Part shown: in pieces, positions 16,248-25,769 of the stretch
Layout: the number at the start of each line of letters is the position of its first letter
Position numbering within the stretch: position 1 is the stretch's first letter
Assembly (NCBI GenBank): GCA_964509205.1
Contig: CAZDVW010000020.1
Span: forward strand, 1-28,809
Length of the DNA stretch: 28,809 bases
Source of the DNA: Duodenibacillus sp964509205
GTDB lineage: Bacteria > Pseudomonadota > Gammaproteobacteria > Burkholderiales > Burkholderiaceae_F
Reading direction: 5' to 3'
Notes under the pieces: generated by a model
What the model saw: the letters and a program-made list of their open reading frames with translations, nothing else
What the model was told of the DNA's origin: nothing
Database searches by the model: none
Made by a program: the position numbers and the translations under genes

Positions 16248-17195
16248 CTACTCCCCCTCCATTTTGTTCGTTTCAACAGCTTTTACGAGTGCTCCGCGCA
16301 GTCCGAGATTGCCGGTTTTGTCCAAAAACAGTCGGACGCGTTTCAGGTAGGCAAGGTGCGGTCCCTTGTAGCGGAGAAATTCGGAAAGAAAATTGGCGTG
16401 GCGGATCAAGGCCGGACATTTGCGAGCGATTCCGCCGCCGATGACAATGCTTTGCGTCAACGCCGTCAAGGCAGCCGTTCGTGCGGCTCTGCCGTAAAAA
16501 CGCGAAAAAGCGGCACACGTTTCGCTTTTTTCAAATTCGCCTGCGCTTGTGATGTCGGCAGGGCTTTGCATTTTTCCTGTGAAAAAGGCATTGAGAAGCG
16601 TCAGCCCACGCCCTGAAAGGATGTGTTCGATCGTGATCGGCGTTTCGGGATAGTGTTTTTCGAAAAACCGTGCAATCGGAGCTTCGGCCTCATCAAAAGC
16701 CAAAGCAATGTGGCCGAGTTCGCTGGCTATGACGCGCAAGGGTTGGCCAAGCAAAAGCCAGCCGGTTCCAAACCCTGTTCCTGCGCCGATGACGGTGCGC
16801 AGGGGACTTGCAAACGGAATTCCGTCGCTGTAAATCGTTTCAAGGTCGTCTTCGACGTTCTCAGAGGCAAGCCCGAGAGCCTGTGCTTCAAAGTCATTGA
16901 TCAGGGAAACGCAAGCTTTCGGGAAATGCTGTTTGATCAGGCGGGCATCGATGTCAAAGGCCGCGTTTGTCATCTTGATGTATCCGTTGTCAACCGGCCC
17001 GGCGGCAGCAACGCAAATGCGGTCAAGTTCTCGTGCCGCGTCCCAAGTGTCTTGAATCTCCTGAAGGATGGCATTGAACGAAGTTGTGCCGCTCGAAAAG
17101 GTCTTTTTTTGCAGTAAAGAAACCCCAGACGGATTCGCCTCAACAACGGCGAATCGCGCGTTTGTGCCTCCGATGTCTGCTGCAAGCACTTTCAC
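16248..17195 (-). CDS. glk: Glucokinase
   Basis: Phosphorylates free glucose with ATP. 315 residues of the proteobacterial glucokinase family (PF02685 type). Motifs are LAADIGGTNARFAVVE (ATP phosphate loop), VAAAGPVDN, SLINDFEAQALGLAS (catalytic Asp in NDFEA), VIGAGTGFGTGWLL, ASELGHIALA and LSGRGL. The last part, SIVIGGGIARKCPALI, is the usual C-terminal glycine motif. The start is GTG 17195 with GGGAGG 7 bases upstream. It is first in the minus arm glk-pgi-pgm-glgC-glgA. Free glucose released during debranching and glucan transfer by the plus arm is a likely substrate (inference). Confidence 0.95.
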   Translation of the reverse strand: MKVLAADIGGTNARFAVVEANPSGVSLLQKKTFSSGTTSFNAILQEIQDTWDAARELDRICVAAAGPVDNGYIKMTNAAFDIDARLIKQHFPKACVSLINDFEAQALGLASENVEDDLETIYSDGIPFASPLRTVIGAGTGFGTGWLLLGQPLRVIASELGHIALAFDEAEAPIARFFEKHYPETPITIEHILSGRGLTLLNAFFTGKMQSPADITSAGEFEKSETCAAFSRFYGRAARTAALTALTQSIVIGGGIARKCPALIRHANFLSEFLRYKGPHLAYLKRVRLFLDKTGNLGLRGALVKAVETNKMEGE

Positions 17196-17616
17196 TGCAT
17201 GGCCTCCCGAGTGCGCTGGATTTTAGGAATAGTGCCAAAGAGGTGTTTTAGATCGTCTCTTTGCATTAGCGCAACCCTCCCCCGACAAATTGTAAACAAT
17301 TGTGCGAAAAGGATTTGCTTAAAAAAAGAAAAACATTAAAAAGAGTGCAATTTCTGCGAGGTTTGTCTTGTCAATGAGGCATCGCCTCAAGCCTATAAAC
17401 AGGGCATGATTTTGGAAAACGCTGACTTTTGTCAGATAAAAAAAGAGAGACTTTTCGATATTCGGCAGACAACCAATGCGGCAAAGTCCTGTGCCTTGAA
17501 AAAATGTCCGGAAAATAGAATTTGATCAAACGAGCTCGAGTAAAATTCTTGAAAACTTTTTTTCATCGTTTCAGAGCCCGTAATGCATACGGCTCGTGTC
17601 GGAGATTTGTTCAAAA
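17196..17616. promoter_or_regulatory. Shared divergent control region of the glycogen locus
   Basis: About 420 bp separates glk and glgP, and both arms must start here. Visible symmetrical elements are: AATGT-like palindrome AATTGT-AA-ACAATT at 17288-17301; TGAGGC-ATC-GCCTCA at 17375-17389 just before a TATAAA on the plus strand; CTGAC-TTTT-GTCAG near 17424-17437; TTTGATCAAA at 17521-17530 followed by CGAGCTCG; and an imperfect hairpin GAGCCCGTA...TACGGCTC about 25-45 bases before the glgP ATG. I cannot match any to a named regulator. No consensus -35/-10 pair stands out in either direction. Confidence 0.5.
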
Positions 17617-20082
17617 ATGTCATCTGAACAGAAACCTGCGGTCTCTTCCGAGGCGCTTAAAGAAGAACTCAATGAAATCCTTCGGGATGTCCTCTCGAGA
17701 CCGAAAGATCGAACCAATGAGACGGAACGCTACGTGGCGTTGTCCTATGCCGTGAGAAAACGGCTGTCCGAACGCTGGGTGAAGACGCAACAGGAAGATC
17801 GGGATCATCATGCGCGTCGCATTTACTACATGTCGATGGAGTATTTAATCGGACGATCGCTGGACAACGCTTTGGCGGCAACGGGATTGCGCAAGGTCGC
17901 TGAAGAAGCCGTGCGTGCCGACGGCTACGGCAACTTGTCGGACATCTTGGAGTGCGAGCACGATGCGGCACTCGGTAACGGCGGCTTGGGTCGTCTTGCG
18001 GCCTGCTTCCTGGACTCTATGGCTACGCTGGAACTTCCGAGCTGGGGATACGGCATGCGTTATGAATACGGCATGTTCGCGCAGTCCATTGTGAACGGCT
18101 GCCAGGTGGAGCGGCCGGACCAGTGGTTGGTCGACGGCGGCACGGTCTGGGAGTTCCCGCGCTACAACACGAGTTATCCCATTCGATTCGGAGGCAGCTT
18201 TGAATCGCGCGGAGCGGATGCCTGTGAATGGAAGAATGCGACAGAGGTAACGGCCCGCGCCTATGACTTTGTCATTCCGGGACACGGAACGGAGCGCGTC
18301 AGTACGATGCGTCTTTGGAAAGCATTTGCGCCGACGCAAATTGATTTGAATGCGTTTAACACGGGTGACTATGCTCGCGCCTCGGGGTTAAAGAACCAAT
18401 TTGAAAATATTTCCTGGGTGCTTTACCCGAATGACAGCACGCCTCGCGGACGCGAATTGCGCTTAAAGCAGGAGTATCTCTTCGTTTCTGCTTCGATGCA
18501 GGATATTCTGAAGCATCACCTGGAAGAGTACGGGCGCTTGGACAATCTGGCCGATAAGATCGCCATTCACTTAAACGATACGCATCCGGCGATTTCGGTT
18601 GCCGAACTCATGCGCCTTTTGGTTGACGAACACGCCATGAGCTGGAAGGAGGCTTGGGCGCAGTGCGAGAGAATTTTCTCGTATACGAACCACACGCTGA
18701 TGCCGGAAGCTTTGGAGACCTGGCCGGTTCCTCTGATGAAGAGCCTCTTGCCGCGTCACATGGACATCATCTATCGGATTAACGCCGAATTCCTTGCAAA
18801 GGTTCGCGAACAATTCCCGGGCGACATCGATTTGGTTCGCCGCGTTTCGCTCATCGATGACGGCAACTACACCGAAGAGAGCAAACGCGTCCGAATGGCG
18901 CATCTGAGCATTGTGGCCAGCCACAAGGTCAACGGTGTGTCAAAGTTGCACTCAAATCTGATGGTTCAAACCATCTTTTCGGGCTTTGCCAAGATTTTCC
19001 CGGATCGCTTTGACAACAAGACAAACGGCATTACGCAGAGACGATGGTTGGCGCAGGCCAATCCGGGGCTAGCCGGTCTGCTCGATAAGTATGTCGGAAC
19101 GAACTGGCGTTACAACCTGGAAGAGACGGCCAAACTCAGAAAGGTGCTTGCTTCGGACAAGGCCGAGGCGGTTTGCCGAGAATTTTTGGCCGTTAAACGC
19201 AACAACAAGGCTCGCCTGGCCGAGCTCGTTCGCCGCACGACGGGAATTGAGCTGAATCCGGACAGTTTGATGGACGTTCAGGTCAAGCGCATCCATGAGT
19301 ACAAGCGTCAGCTGCTCAATGTCCTTCACGTGATTACGCTTTACAACGACATCAAGGACGGACGGCCGCATCCGGTCAGAAGCGTGGTCTTCTCCGGAAA
19401 GGCCGCTTCTTCTTACTACATGGCTAAACTCATCATTCGGCTCATCAACGATGTCGCGAAAACCGTGAATGCTGATCCAGCGACAAACGGCAAGCTGAAG
19501 GTAGCCTTTGTTCCGAATTACAGCGTCTCGGCGGCAGAAATCATTATTCCGGCGGCGGACTTGTCCGAACAGATTTCGACGGCCGGAACCGAGGCTTCGG
19601 GTACCGGCAATATGAAGCTGGCTCTGAACGGTGCGTTGACGATGGGAACCGAAGACGGAGCCACCATCGAGATTCGCGACAGCGTCGGAGCCGACAACAT
19701 GTTTGTTTTCGGCAATACGGCGGCTCAGATCGATGAAATTCGACGCAACGGCTACAACTCGAGAAGCCTCTACGAGAACGATGCGCGTCTTCGCCGAGTG
19801 CTCGACATGATTCGTTCCGGCTATTTCTCGCCCGAGCAGCGTGACCGCTATGCGGATATCTTCTCGGGATTGGTCGATTACGGCGACTACTACATGTTGT
19901 TGGCCGATTACGACAGCTACATTGCCGCGCAGGCCAAGGCCGAGGCGCTCTTTGCCGACCCGATTGCTTGGGCAAGAAAGGCTCTTTTGAACATTGCAGG
20001 AATGGGGCCGTTTAGTTCTGACCGAACGATTCGGGATTATGCGCACGATACGTGGAATCTGGAGCGTTACCTGAGAAAATAA
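17617..20082 (+). CDS. glgP: Glycogen phosphorylase GlgP
   Basis: Releases glucose-1-phosphate from the outer chains of glycogen with PLP and phosphate. 821 residues from ATG 17617 (E. coli GlgP 815). GT35 features are RRIYYMSMEYLIGRSLDNAL, EHDAALGNGGLGRLAACFLD, SWGYGMRYEYGMFAQ, HLNDTHPAISVAELMRLL, KVNGVSKLHS, NGITQRRWL, QVKRIHEYKRQLLN and the PLP lysine Lys667 in EASGTGNMKLALNGALT. The frame is open back to GTG 17596, but that codon lacks a ribosome site; ATG 17617 has GGAG at a long 13-base spacing. First gene of the plus arm; glgB follows after 22 bp. Confidence 0.96.
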   Translation: MSSEQKPAVSSEALKEELNEILRDVLSRPKDRTNETERYVALSYAVRKRLSERWVKTQQEDRDHHARRIYYMSMEYLIGRSLDNALAATGLRKVAEEAVRADGYGNLSDILECEHDAALGNGGLGRLAACFLDSMATLELPSWGYGMRYEYGMFAQSIVNGCQVERPDQWLVDGGTVWEFPRYNTSYPIRFGGSFESRGADACEWKNATEVTARAYDFVIPGHGTERVSTMRLWKAFAPTQIDLNAFNTGDYARASGLKNQFENISWVLYPNDSTPRGRELRLKQEYLFVSASMQDILKHHLEEYGRLDNLADKIAIHLNDTHPAISVAELMRLLVDEHAMSWKEAWAQCERIFSYTNHTLMPEALETWPVPLMKSLLPRHMDIIYRINAEFLAKVREQFPGDIDLVRRVSLIDDGNYTEESKRVRMAHLSIVASHKVNGVSKLHSNLMVQTIFSGFAKIFPDRFDNKTNGITQRRWLAQANPGLAGLLDKYVGTNWRYNLEETAKLRKVLASDKAEAVCREFLAVKRNNKARLAELVRRTTGIELNPDSLMDVQVKRIHEYKRQLLNVLHVITLYNDIKDGRPHPVRSVVFSGKAASSYYMAKLIIRLINDVAKTVNADPATNGKLKVAFVPNYSVSAAEIIIPAADLSEQISTAGTEASGTGNMKLALNGALTMGTEDGATIEIRDSVGADNMFVFGNTAAQIDEIRRNGYNSRSLYENDARLRRVLDMIRSGYFSPEQRDRYADIFSGLVDYGDYYMLLADYDSYIAAQAKAEALFADPIAWARKALLNIAGMGPFSSDRTIRDYAHDTWNLERYLRK

Positions 20083-20104
20083 TTGTTATCGGGGAGGGGA
20101 GAAA

Positions 20105-22291
20105 ATGAAACATGTGCTTACGTTGGATCGCGCTGAGATTGATGCACTTTTGCGTGCTGAACACGGCGATCCGTTTGCGGTTTTAGGCCCCCATCGTCTC
20201 AAGCGCACACTCGTTGTGCGTGCGGTTCTTCCGGGAGCGGCTTCTGTGACAGCCGTCGATCCGAAAAACCTTGAGCCGATTGCGGTCTTTAAGCAACCCG
20301 TCCCCGGATACTTTGAGGTGCGGCTCGGAGCGAAAAAGTCCGTTCCCTACAAGTTGCGGATTGATTGGGGTGCGGCCGTTCAGGTGACCGATGACCCGTA
20401 TCGATTCGGCTCTGTTTTGTCGGACTCTGACCTTTGGTTGCTGTCCGAAGGAACCCACTTGCGTCCTTGGACGTGCTTCGGCGCACACCCGACTGTCATT
20501 GACGGCGTAAGCGGCGTTTCGTTTGCCGTTTGGGCGCCCGGCGTTCGGCGCGTCAGCGTCGTCGGCGATTTCAATAGTTGGGACGGACGCCGCAATCCGA
20601 TGCGTTTGCGGCATGCCGCCGGCGTTTGGGAAATCTTCCTGCCGGGAGCGAAAGAGGGCGACTGCTACAAGTATGAAATCATTTCCGCTGCAGGAGAAAA
20701 ACTTCCCCTGAAGGCTGATCCGTATGCCTTCCGAATGGAAATGCGCCCCGGAACGGCCTCTGTCATTTCGGCGCTTCCAAAGCGGCCGAAGTCTGTCAAG
20801 CTAAACGGCATCAATGGCTTTGATAAACCCGTGAGCATCTATGAAGTGCATTTGGGCAGTTGGAAGCGACACCCGCGCGAGCACTTCTTTTACAACTGGG
20901 ACGATCTTTCCGAATCGTTGGTTCCCTATGTGAAAGAGATGGGATTTACGCACATCGAGCTCTTGCCGGTCAGCGAACATCCTTTCGACGGTTCTTGGGG
21001 TTATCAGACGCTCGGTCTGTACGCGCCGACGTCGCGCTTCGGGGCGCCTGACGGTTTTGTGCGGTTTGTGGATGCCTGTCACGAGGCAGGTATCGGCATC
21101 ATTGTGGACTGGGTTCCTGCGCATTTTCCGAAAGATGATCACGGATTGGGACGGTTCACGGGAGTGCCGCTTTATGAGCATGCGGATCCCAGAGAAGGGG
21201 AGCACAAGGACTGGGGAACGTATATTTACAACCTGGGCCGCCGCGAAGTGTTGGAGTATTTGGTCGGCAATGCGCTTTTTTGGGCGGAAGTCTACGGAGT
21301 CGACGGTCTGCGCGTGGATGCCGTTGCCTCCATGCTTTACCGCGATTACAGCCGCAAAGACGGCGAGTGGATCCCCAATGTGTACGGCGGCAGAGAGAAT
21401 CTGGAGTCGATTGCCTTCTTGCGCCGCGTCAATGAGATTCTCGGCACCGAAGAACCGCAGGTTGCTACGTTTGCCGAAGAGTCGACGGCCTGGCCGATGG
21501 TTTCGCGTCCGCCTTCGATGGGAGGTCTCGGATTCCACTACAAGTGGAATATGGGATGGATGCACGACGTGCTCAATTACATGAGCGAGGATCCGATTTA
21601 TCGGCGCTGGCATCACAATGAGCTGACCTTCGGTCTTTTGTATGCCTACTCGGAAAACTTCGTTTTGCCGCTCTCTCACGATGAGGTGGTGCACGGCAAG
21701 GGGTCGCTTTTAGAGAAGATGTCGGGCGATGACTGGCAAAAGTTTGCCAATCTTCGCGCTTTCTACGGATTTATGTGGGCGTATCCCGGAAAGAAACTGC
21801 TCTTTATGGGCGGCGAATTTGCCCAACGCCGCGAATGGAACGACAACGGGGAACTCGATTGGGGATTGCTGCAGCATGAAAGCCACCGCGGCGTTCAAAA
21901 ACTGGTGGCGGACTTGAACGGAATTCTGAAGACAACGCCTGCCTTGTACGAAAAAGATTGCGAGTTCGGGGGCTTTGAGTGGCTCGACGTCGACGACAAG
22001 GACAACTCGGTTATTGCCTTCGCACGATGGGGGCGTTCGGGCGATGAGTTCATTGTCTGCATTTCGAACTTCACGCCGATCGTTCGCCGCAACTATCGAA
22101 TCGGCGTGCCGAAAAGCGGCACGTATCACGAAATTCTTAATACGGACAGCGCCTACTACTGGGGCAGCAACATCGGCATTTCCGGCGTTGCCGCCGCTGA
22201 TGCCGAGCCCGTTGTCGCTCACGCCAAAGAACAATCCATTAACGTTACGTTGCCGCCGCTTTCGACGGTTTATCTCAAATGGCATCGCTAG
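20105..22291 (+). CDS. glgB: 1,4-alpha-glucan branching enzyme GlgB
   Basis: Cuts alpha-1,4 chains and re-attaches them by alpha-1,6 links. 728 residues, the same as E. coli GlgB. N1 and CBM48 domains (RAVLPGAASVTAVDP and VSFAVWAPGVRRVSVVGDFN) precede the GH13 barrel. The catalytic residues fall at the same numbers as I recall for E. coli: nucleophile Asp405 in GLRVDAVASM, acid/base Glu458 in TFAEESTAWP and Asp526 in LSHDEVVHGKGSL. The GAGGGGAG ribosome site is strong. Although it belongs to synthesis, it is placed in the arm with GlgP and GlgX rather than with GlgC and GlgA. The last 13 bases overlap the next gene. Confidence 0.97.
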   Translation: MKHVLTLDRAEIDALLRAEHGDPFAVLGPHRLKRTLVVRAVLPGAASVTAVDPKNLEPIAVFKQPVPGYFEVRLGAKKSVPYKLRIDWGAAVQVTDDPYRFGSVLSDSDLWLLSEGTHLRPWTCFGAHPTVIDGVSGVSFAVWAPGVRRVSVVGDFNSWDGRRNPMRLRHAAGVWEIFLPGAKEGDCYKYEIISAAGEKLPLKADPYAFRMEMRPGTASVISALPKRPKSVKLNGINGFDKPVSIYEVHLGSWKRHPREHFFYNWDDLSESLVPYVKEMGFTHIELLPVSEHPFDGSWGYQTLGLYAPTSRFGAPDGFVRFVDACHEAGIGIIVDWVPAHFPKDDHGLGRFTGVPLYEHADPREGEHKDWGTYIYNLGRREVLEYLVGNALFWAEVYGVDGLRVDAVASMLYRDYSRKDGEWIPNVYGGRENLESIAFLRRVNEILGTEEPQVATFAEESTAWPMVSRPPSMGGLGFHYKWNMGWMHDVLNYMSEDPIYRRWHHNELTFGLLYAYSENFVLPLSHDEVVHGKGSLLEKMSGDDWQKFANLRAFYGFMWAYPGKKLLFMGGEFAQRREWNDNGELDWGLLQHESHRGVQKLVADLNGILKTTPALYEKDCEFGGFEWLDVDDKDNSVIAFARWGRSGDEFIVCISNFTPIVRRNYRIGVPKSGTYHEILNTDSAYYWGSNIGISGVAAADAEPVVAHAKEQSINVTLPPLSTVYLKWHR

Positions 22292-25200
22292 AGTCTTTCA
22301 GAGCGTCCGAATGCGCCCGGCATCGTCCGGGCGTTTGTCTCGACGCAACCGGTGCAGACTTTGCACTGTATTCCGAACATGCAAAAGCCGTTTTTGTCGT
22401 TTTGTTTGACGGCGAAGCGTCGCGCTCCTTCGCTTTGCAGCGAGAGGGCAATTTGTGGTCCGTTCGCATCGAAGGCGCCGTAGCGGGCCTTCGTTACGGT
22501 TATCGGGTTGAATCGACGGCAGAGCCCGGGGATAAGCCGACGGATGCTTTGCTTTTGGATCCGTACGCCGTTGAGTTTTCCGGCAACTATGACAGAAATT
22601 CCAACGAAGGAGCCTGCGGGCTGTTTGGGGTTTTAGCCGAATCGGATGATTTTGACTGGGGCGAAGACGAGCACCCGAATACGCCGCTTGCGAGTTCCGT
22701 CCTTTATGAGACGCATGTCAAAGGAGCAACAAAACTGCTTTTCTCGATTCCGTCGCAAGAGCGGGGGACCTACGAAGCGCTGGCAAGCGACGCCTTTATC
22801 GACCATGTGAAGGCCATTGGAGCGACGGCGCTCGACCTTTTGCCGATTCACGAATATCTGGACGAAGATCGCTTGACGGCAAAGGGATTGCGCAATTACT
22901 GGGGCTACAACACCATCGGCTATTTTGCCCCGTCGCGCCGCTATGCCAAGAATCCGAAAAACGCACGCCATGAGTTTCGTGCGATGGTGAAAAAACTGCA
23001 TGCGGCCAAGCTCGAAGTCATTCTCGACGTTGTCTACAACCACACGGCAGAGACGGACGAAACGGGGCCGAGCTTAAGTTTTCGCGGCATTGATAACCGA
23101 ACCTATTATCGGTTGCCTTGGGAAAATCCTGCGCTTTACGTGAATTACACGGGCTGCGGCAATACAGTCAATGCAGCACATCCGGCCGTTTTGGATTTCA
23201 TTCTCGATTCGCTTCGCTGGTGGGTCGAAGAAATGCATGTGGACGGCTTTCGATTTGATTTAGCGGCAACGCTGACGCGAGAAAGCCGGTTTTTAGAGGC
23301 CGTGAAGGCCGATCCGGTTTTAAAGCGCGTCAAACTTATCGCCGAGCCCTGGGATATCGGCCCGGATGGGTATCGGCTCGGGCGCTTTAATGCGCCCTGG
23401 AGCGAGTGGAACGATCATTTTCGGGATGACGTCAGAGGGTTTTGGCTCACGCACACGGCAGGGGTCGGCGCGCTGGCACAACGCCTTTGCGCCTCAAGCG
23501 AAATCTTCCGCTATGCGGGAAGACGGCCGCAGGCAAGTCTTAACTTCATTACGGCGCATGACGGCTTTACATTGGCCGATCTCGTCAGTTACTCGCACAA
23601 GCACAACGAGGCCAACGGCGAAGAAAATCGCGACGGCACCGACCGCAATCTCAGCATTAACTGCGGCGCAGAGGGCGAGACCGACAACTCGGATATCATC
23701 AAAAAGCGACGCCTTTTAAGACGTGCGCTGTTAGCGACATTGATGCTCTCTCAGGGCGTTCCGATGCTGTTAGCCGGCGACGAGTCGGCGCATTCGCAAG
23801 GCGGCAACAACAATGCCTACTGTCAGGACAATACAACGACGTGGCTTAGTTGGAATACGGCCGGCATCGAAAATGATTCGGAATTTGTCGGGAAATTGTC
23901 GTCGATTCGAGCTCGGTTTCCTCAGTTAACAAACACCGAGTGGCTGACCGGATCGACTGCCGGGGCAGACCGCGACGTGGTGTGGTTGACGGATAAGGCG
24001 CAAGAGATGCGACAGTCCGATTGGACGCCGCAGGCCGATGTCCTTGGAATGCTTCTTGGCCGACAAGGGAAAGACGGGCGGCTTCTTCTTTATTTCTACC
24101 GAAACGAAAAGCCTCAGCGGTTATCGCTTCCCGAAGGCGAATGGACAAGGATTTTGCAAAGCGAAATGGAAAATCCGGCCGAAGAAAAGCTGTGCGAAGA
24201 ATCCATTGACGTAAAAGGGCCTGGCGTGGCGGTGTTGTGCGAGACTTCGCGCGGCTTTCGTCGGCAAAGCGGGTTCATTGTGCACGTGACGTCGCTTCCC
24301 GGGCGGTTCGGATCCGGCGACTTCGGAAAAGAGGCGCATGCCTTTGTCGATTGGCTCGGCAAGGCGAAGCAGTCTCTCTGGCAAGTGTTGCCTCTGACGG
24401 TGGCAGGCGAAGGCAATTCGCCGTATATGGGGGAGTCCGTCTTTGCCGGCAATGAACTGTTGATTGACTTGGAAGAATTGGTCAGCTGCGGCTGGTTGCT
24501 GGCGAGCGAACTGGTTCTTGAGAGGCCGTTTTCCGCAGACAGAACGGATTTTCCTCGGGTAACGGCTTTCCGCATGGATCGCTTAAAACGTGCGGCATTT
24601 CGGTTCTTCTCTGCCAAGGATTTGCCGCCTTCCTACAGCGAGTTTTTGGAAAAAGAGCAGGCATGGCTTACCGACTACGCGCTTTTTCGCTCTCTTCAAA
24701 TCGAGCAACAGTGTTTTGGACGTCGGCGTTGGCAGGACTGGCCGGATGAATTAAAGCGACGGGATCCGGAGGCGCTGGCTGCAGCAGAAGAACGTTTAAA
24801 ACCGTCGATTCAGTTTTGGTGTTTTGCTCAGTGGTGTTTCCAGCGGCAGTTTTGCGCATTGCGAGACAAGGCGCGTCGAACCGGCATTGACATCATCGGC
24901 GACATCCCGATCTTTGTTTCTCCGCAAAGCGCGGATGTGTGGGCGCATCCGGAACTTTTTCAGCTCGACAAGGAGGGCAATCCGACGGCAGTTGCCGGGG
25001 TTCCTCCCGATTATTTCAGCCCGACCGGGCAACTTTGGGGTAACCCCCTGTACGACTGGAAGGCGCATGAAAAAGAGGGCTACGCGTGGTGGAATGCACG
25101 CTTAAAGCGGGCGGCTGATTTGTACGACGTGCTTCGCATTGATCACTTCCGCGGTTTTGAAGCGTTCTGGTCTGTTCCGGCAGGCAGCAAAACGGCGCTC

Positions 25201-25743
25201 GACGGTCATTGGGAAAAAGGTCCCGGCAGAGCTCCTTTTGAGGCGGTTTTAAGGGAATGCCCGACCTTGCGGTTTATCGCTGAAGATTTGGGAACCATCA
25301 CGCCTGAGGTAAATGCTCTGAGGCGTTCTCTGGGATTTCCGGGAATGCGCGTTTTGCAATTCGCTTTCAGCGGAAGAGCGGACAATCCGCATCTTCCGTC
25401 CAATGTGACGGAAAACACGGCGTATTACCCCGGCACGCACGACAACGATACGATTCTCGGTTGGTTTAGCAGTTTGGATGATCGGGTCAAGCAACAGGTG
25501 AGGACGCTGCTCGGAGAAACCGGATCGGTTTCTCTGTGCGCTCTGGAAGTTGTGTTGGCATCAAGAGCGCGTTATGCGGTTGCCCTGATTCAAGATGCGT
25601 TGGAATTGCCCGGCGAAGCTCGTATGAATCGACCCGGAGACGCCACGGGATCTTGGGGCTGGCGAATCGCTCCCGGAGCATTGACGGAGTCTTTGGCTTT
25701 AAAACTGGCGCAGCTTTCTGCAAAATACGCCAGAAACACATAA
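22279..25743 (+). CDS. Fused glycogen debranching enzyme and 4-alpha-glucanotransferase, GlgX::MalQ
   Basis: One uninterrupted 1154-residue frame. Residues 1 to about 654 are a complete GlgX (E. coli 657): LYETHVKG, YWGYNTIGYFAPS, nucleophile Asp327 in HVDGFRFDLAA, acid/base Glu356 in IAEPWDIG, Asp428 in TAHDGFTLADL, HKHNEANGEENRDGT and GNNNAYCQDN. Residues from about 665 are a complete GH77 MalQ/DPE1-type domain: GFIVHVTSLPGRFGSGDFG, GDIPIFVSPQSADVW, VAGVPPDYFSPTGQLWGNP, nucleophile Asp955 in RIDHFRGF, Glu1002 in FIAEDLG and Asp1055 in GTHDNDT. The linker is only about ten residues. Predicted activity is removal of phosphorylase-limit branches plus disproportionation of the released maltodextrins. 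It overlaps glgB by 13 bp, so translation is probably coupled. Confidence 0.95.
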   Translation: MASLESFRASECARHRPGVCLDATGADFALYSEHAKAVFVVLFDGEASRSFALQREGNLWSVRIEGAVAGLRYGYRVESTAEPGDKPTDALLLDPYAVEFSGNYDRNSNEGACGLFGVLAESDDFDWGEDEHPNTPLASSVLYETHVKGATKLLFSIPSQERGTYEALASDAFIDHVKAIGATALDLLPIHEYLDEDRLTAKGLRNYWGYNTIGYFAPSRRYAKNPKNARHEFRAMVKKLHAAKLEVILDVVYNHTAETDETGPSLSFRGIDNRTYYRLPWENPALYVNYTGCGNTVNAAHPAVLDFILDSLRWWVEEMHVDGFRFDLAATLTRESRFLEAVKADPVLKRVKLIAEPWDIGPDGYRLGRFNAPWSEWNDHFRDDVRGFWLTHTAGVGALAQRLCASSEIFRYAGRRPQASLNFITAHDGFTLADLVSYSHKHNEANGEENRDGTDRNLSINCGAEGETDNSDIIKKRRLLRRALLATLMLSQGVPMLLAGDESAHSQGGNNNAYCQDNTTTWLSWNTAGIENDSEFVGKLSSIRARFPQLTNTEWLTGSTAGADRDVVWLTDKAQEMRQSDWTPQADVLGMLLGRQGKDGRLLLYFYRNEKPQRLSLPEGEWTRILQSEMENPAEEKLCEESIDVKGPGVAVLCETSRGFRRQSGFIVHVTSLPGRFGSGDFGKEAHAFVDWLGKAKQSLWQVLPLTVAGEGNSPYMGESVFAGNELLIDLEELVSCGWLLASELVLERPFSADRTDFPRVTAFRMDRLKRAAFRFFSAKDLPPSYSEFLEKEQAWLTDYALFRSLQIEQQCFGRRRWQDWPDELKRRDPEALAAAEERLKPSIQFWCFAQWCFQRQFCALRDKARRTGIDIIGDIPIFVSPQSADVWAHPELFQLDKEGNPTAVAGVPPDYFSPTGQLWGNPLYDWKAHEKEGYAWWNARLKRAADLYDVLRIDHFRGFEAFWSVPAGSKTALDGHWEKGPGRAPFEAVLRECPTLRFIAEDLGTITPEVNALRRSLGFPGMRVLQFAFSGRADNPHLPSNVTENTAYYPGTHDNDTILGWFSSLDDRVKQQVRTLLGETGSVSLCALEVVLASRARYAVALIQDALELPGEARMNRPGDATGSWGWRIAPGALTESLALKLAQLSAKYARNT

Positions 25744-25769
25744 TCAGGAACTTGTCGGAGGAAGACAGA

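Noticed and set aside
17424..17437. CTGAC-TTTT-GTCAG as a terminator in the glk-glgP spacer
   Set aside because: No T run follows on either strand, and no gene ends here.
19069..20046. 325-codon open frame antisense to glgP, and similar long antisense frames in glgB (20801-21694), the AGCS gene (6697-7374, 7432-8256) and glgA/pgm
   Set aside because: They lie wholly opposite strongly supported enzymes, have no ribosome sites or recognisable motifs, and show the Arg/His-rich composition of shadow translations.
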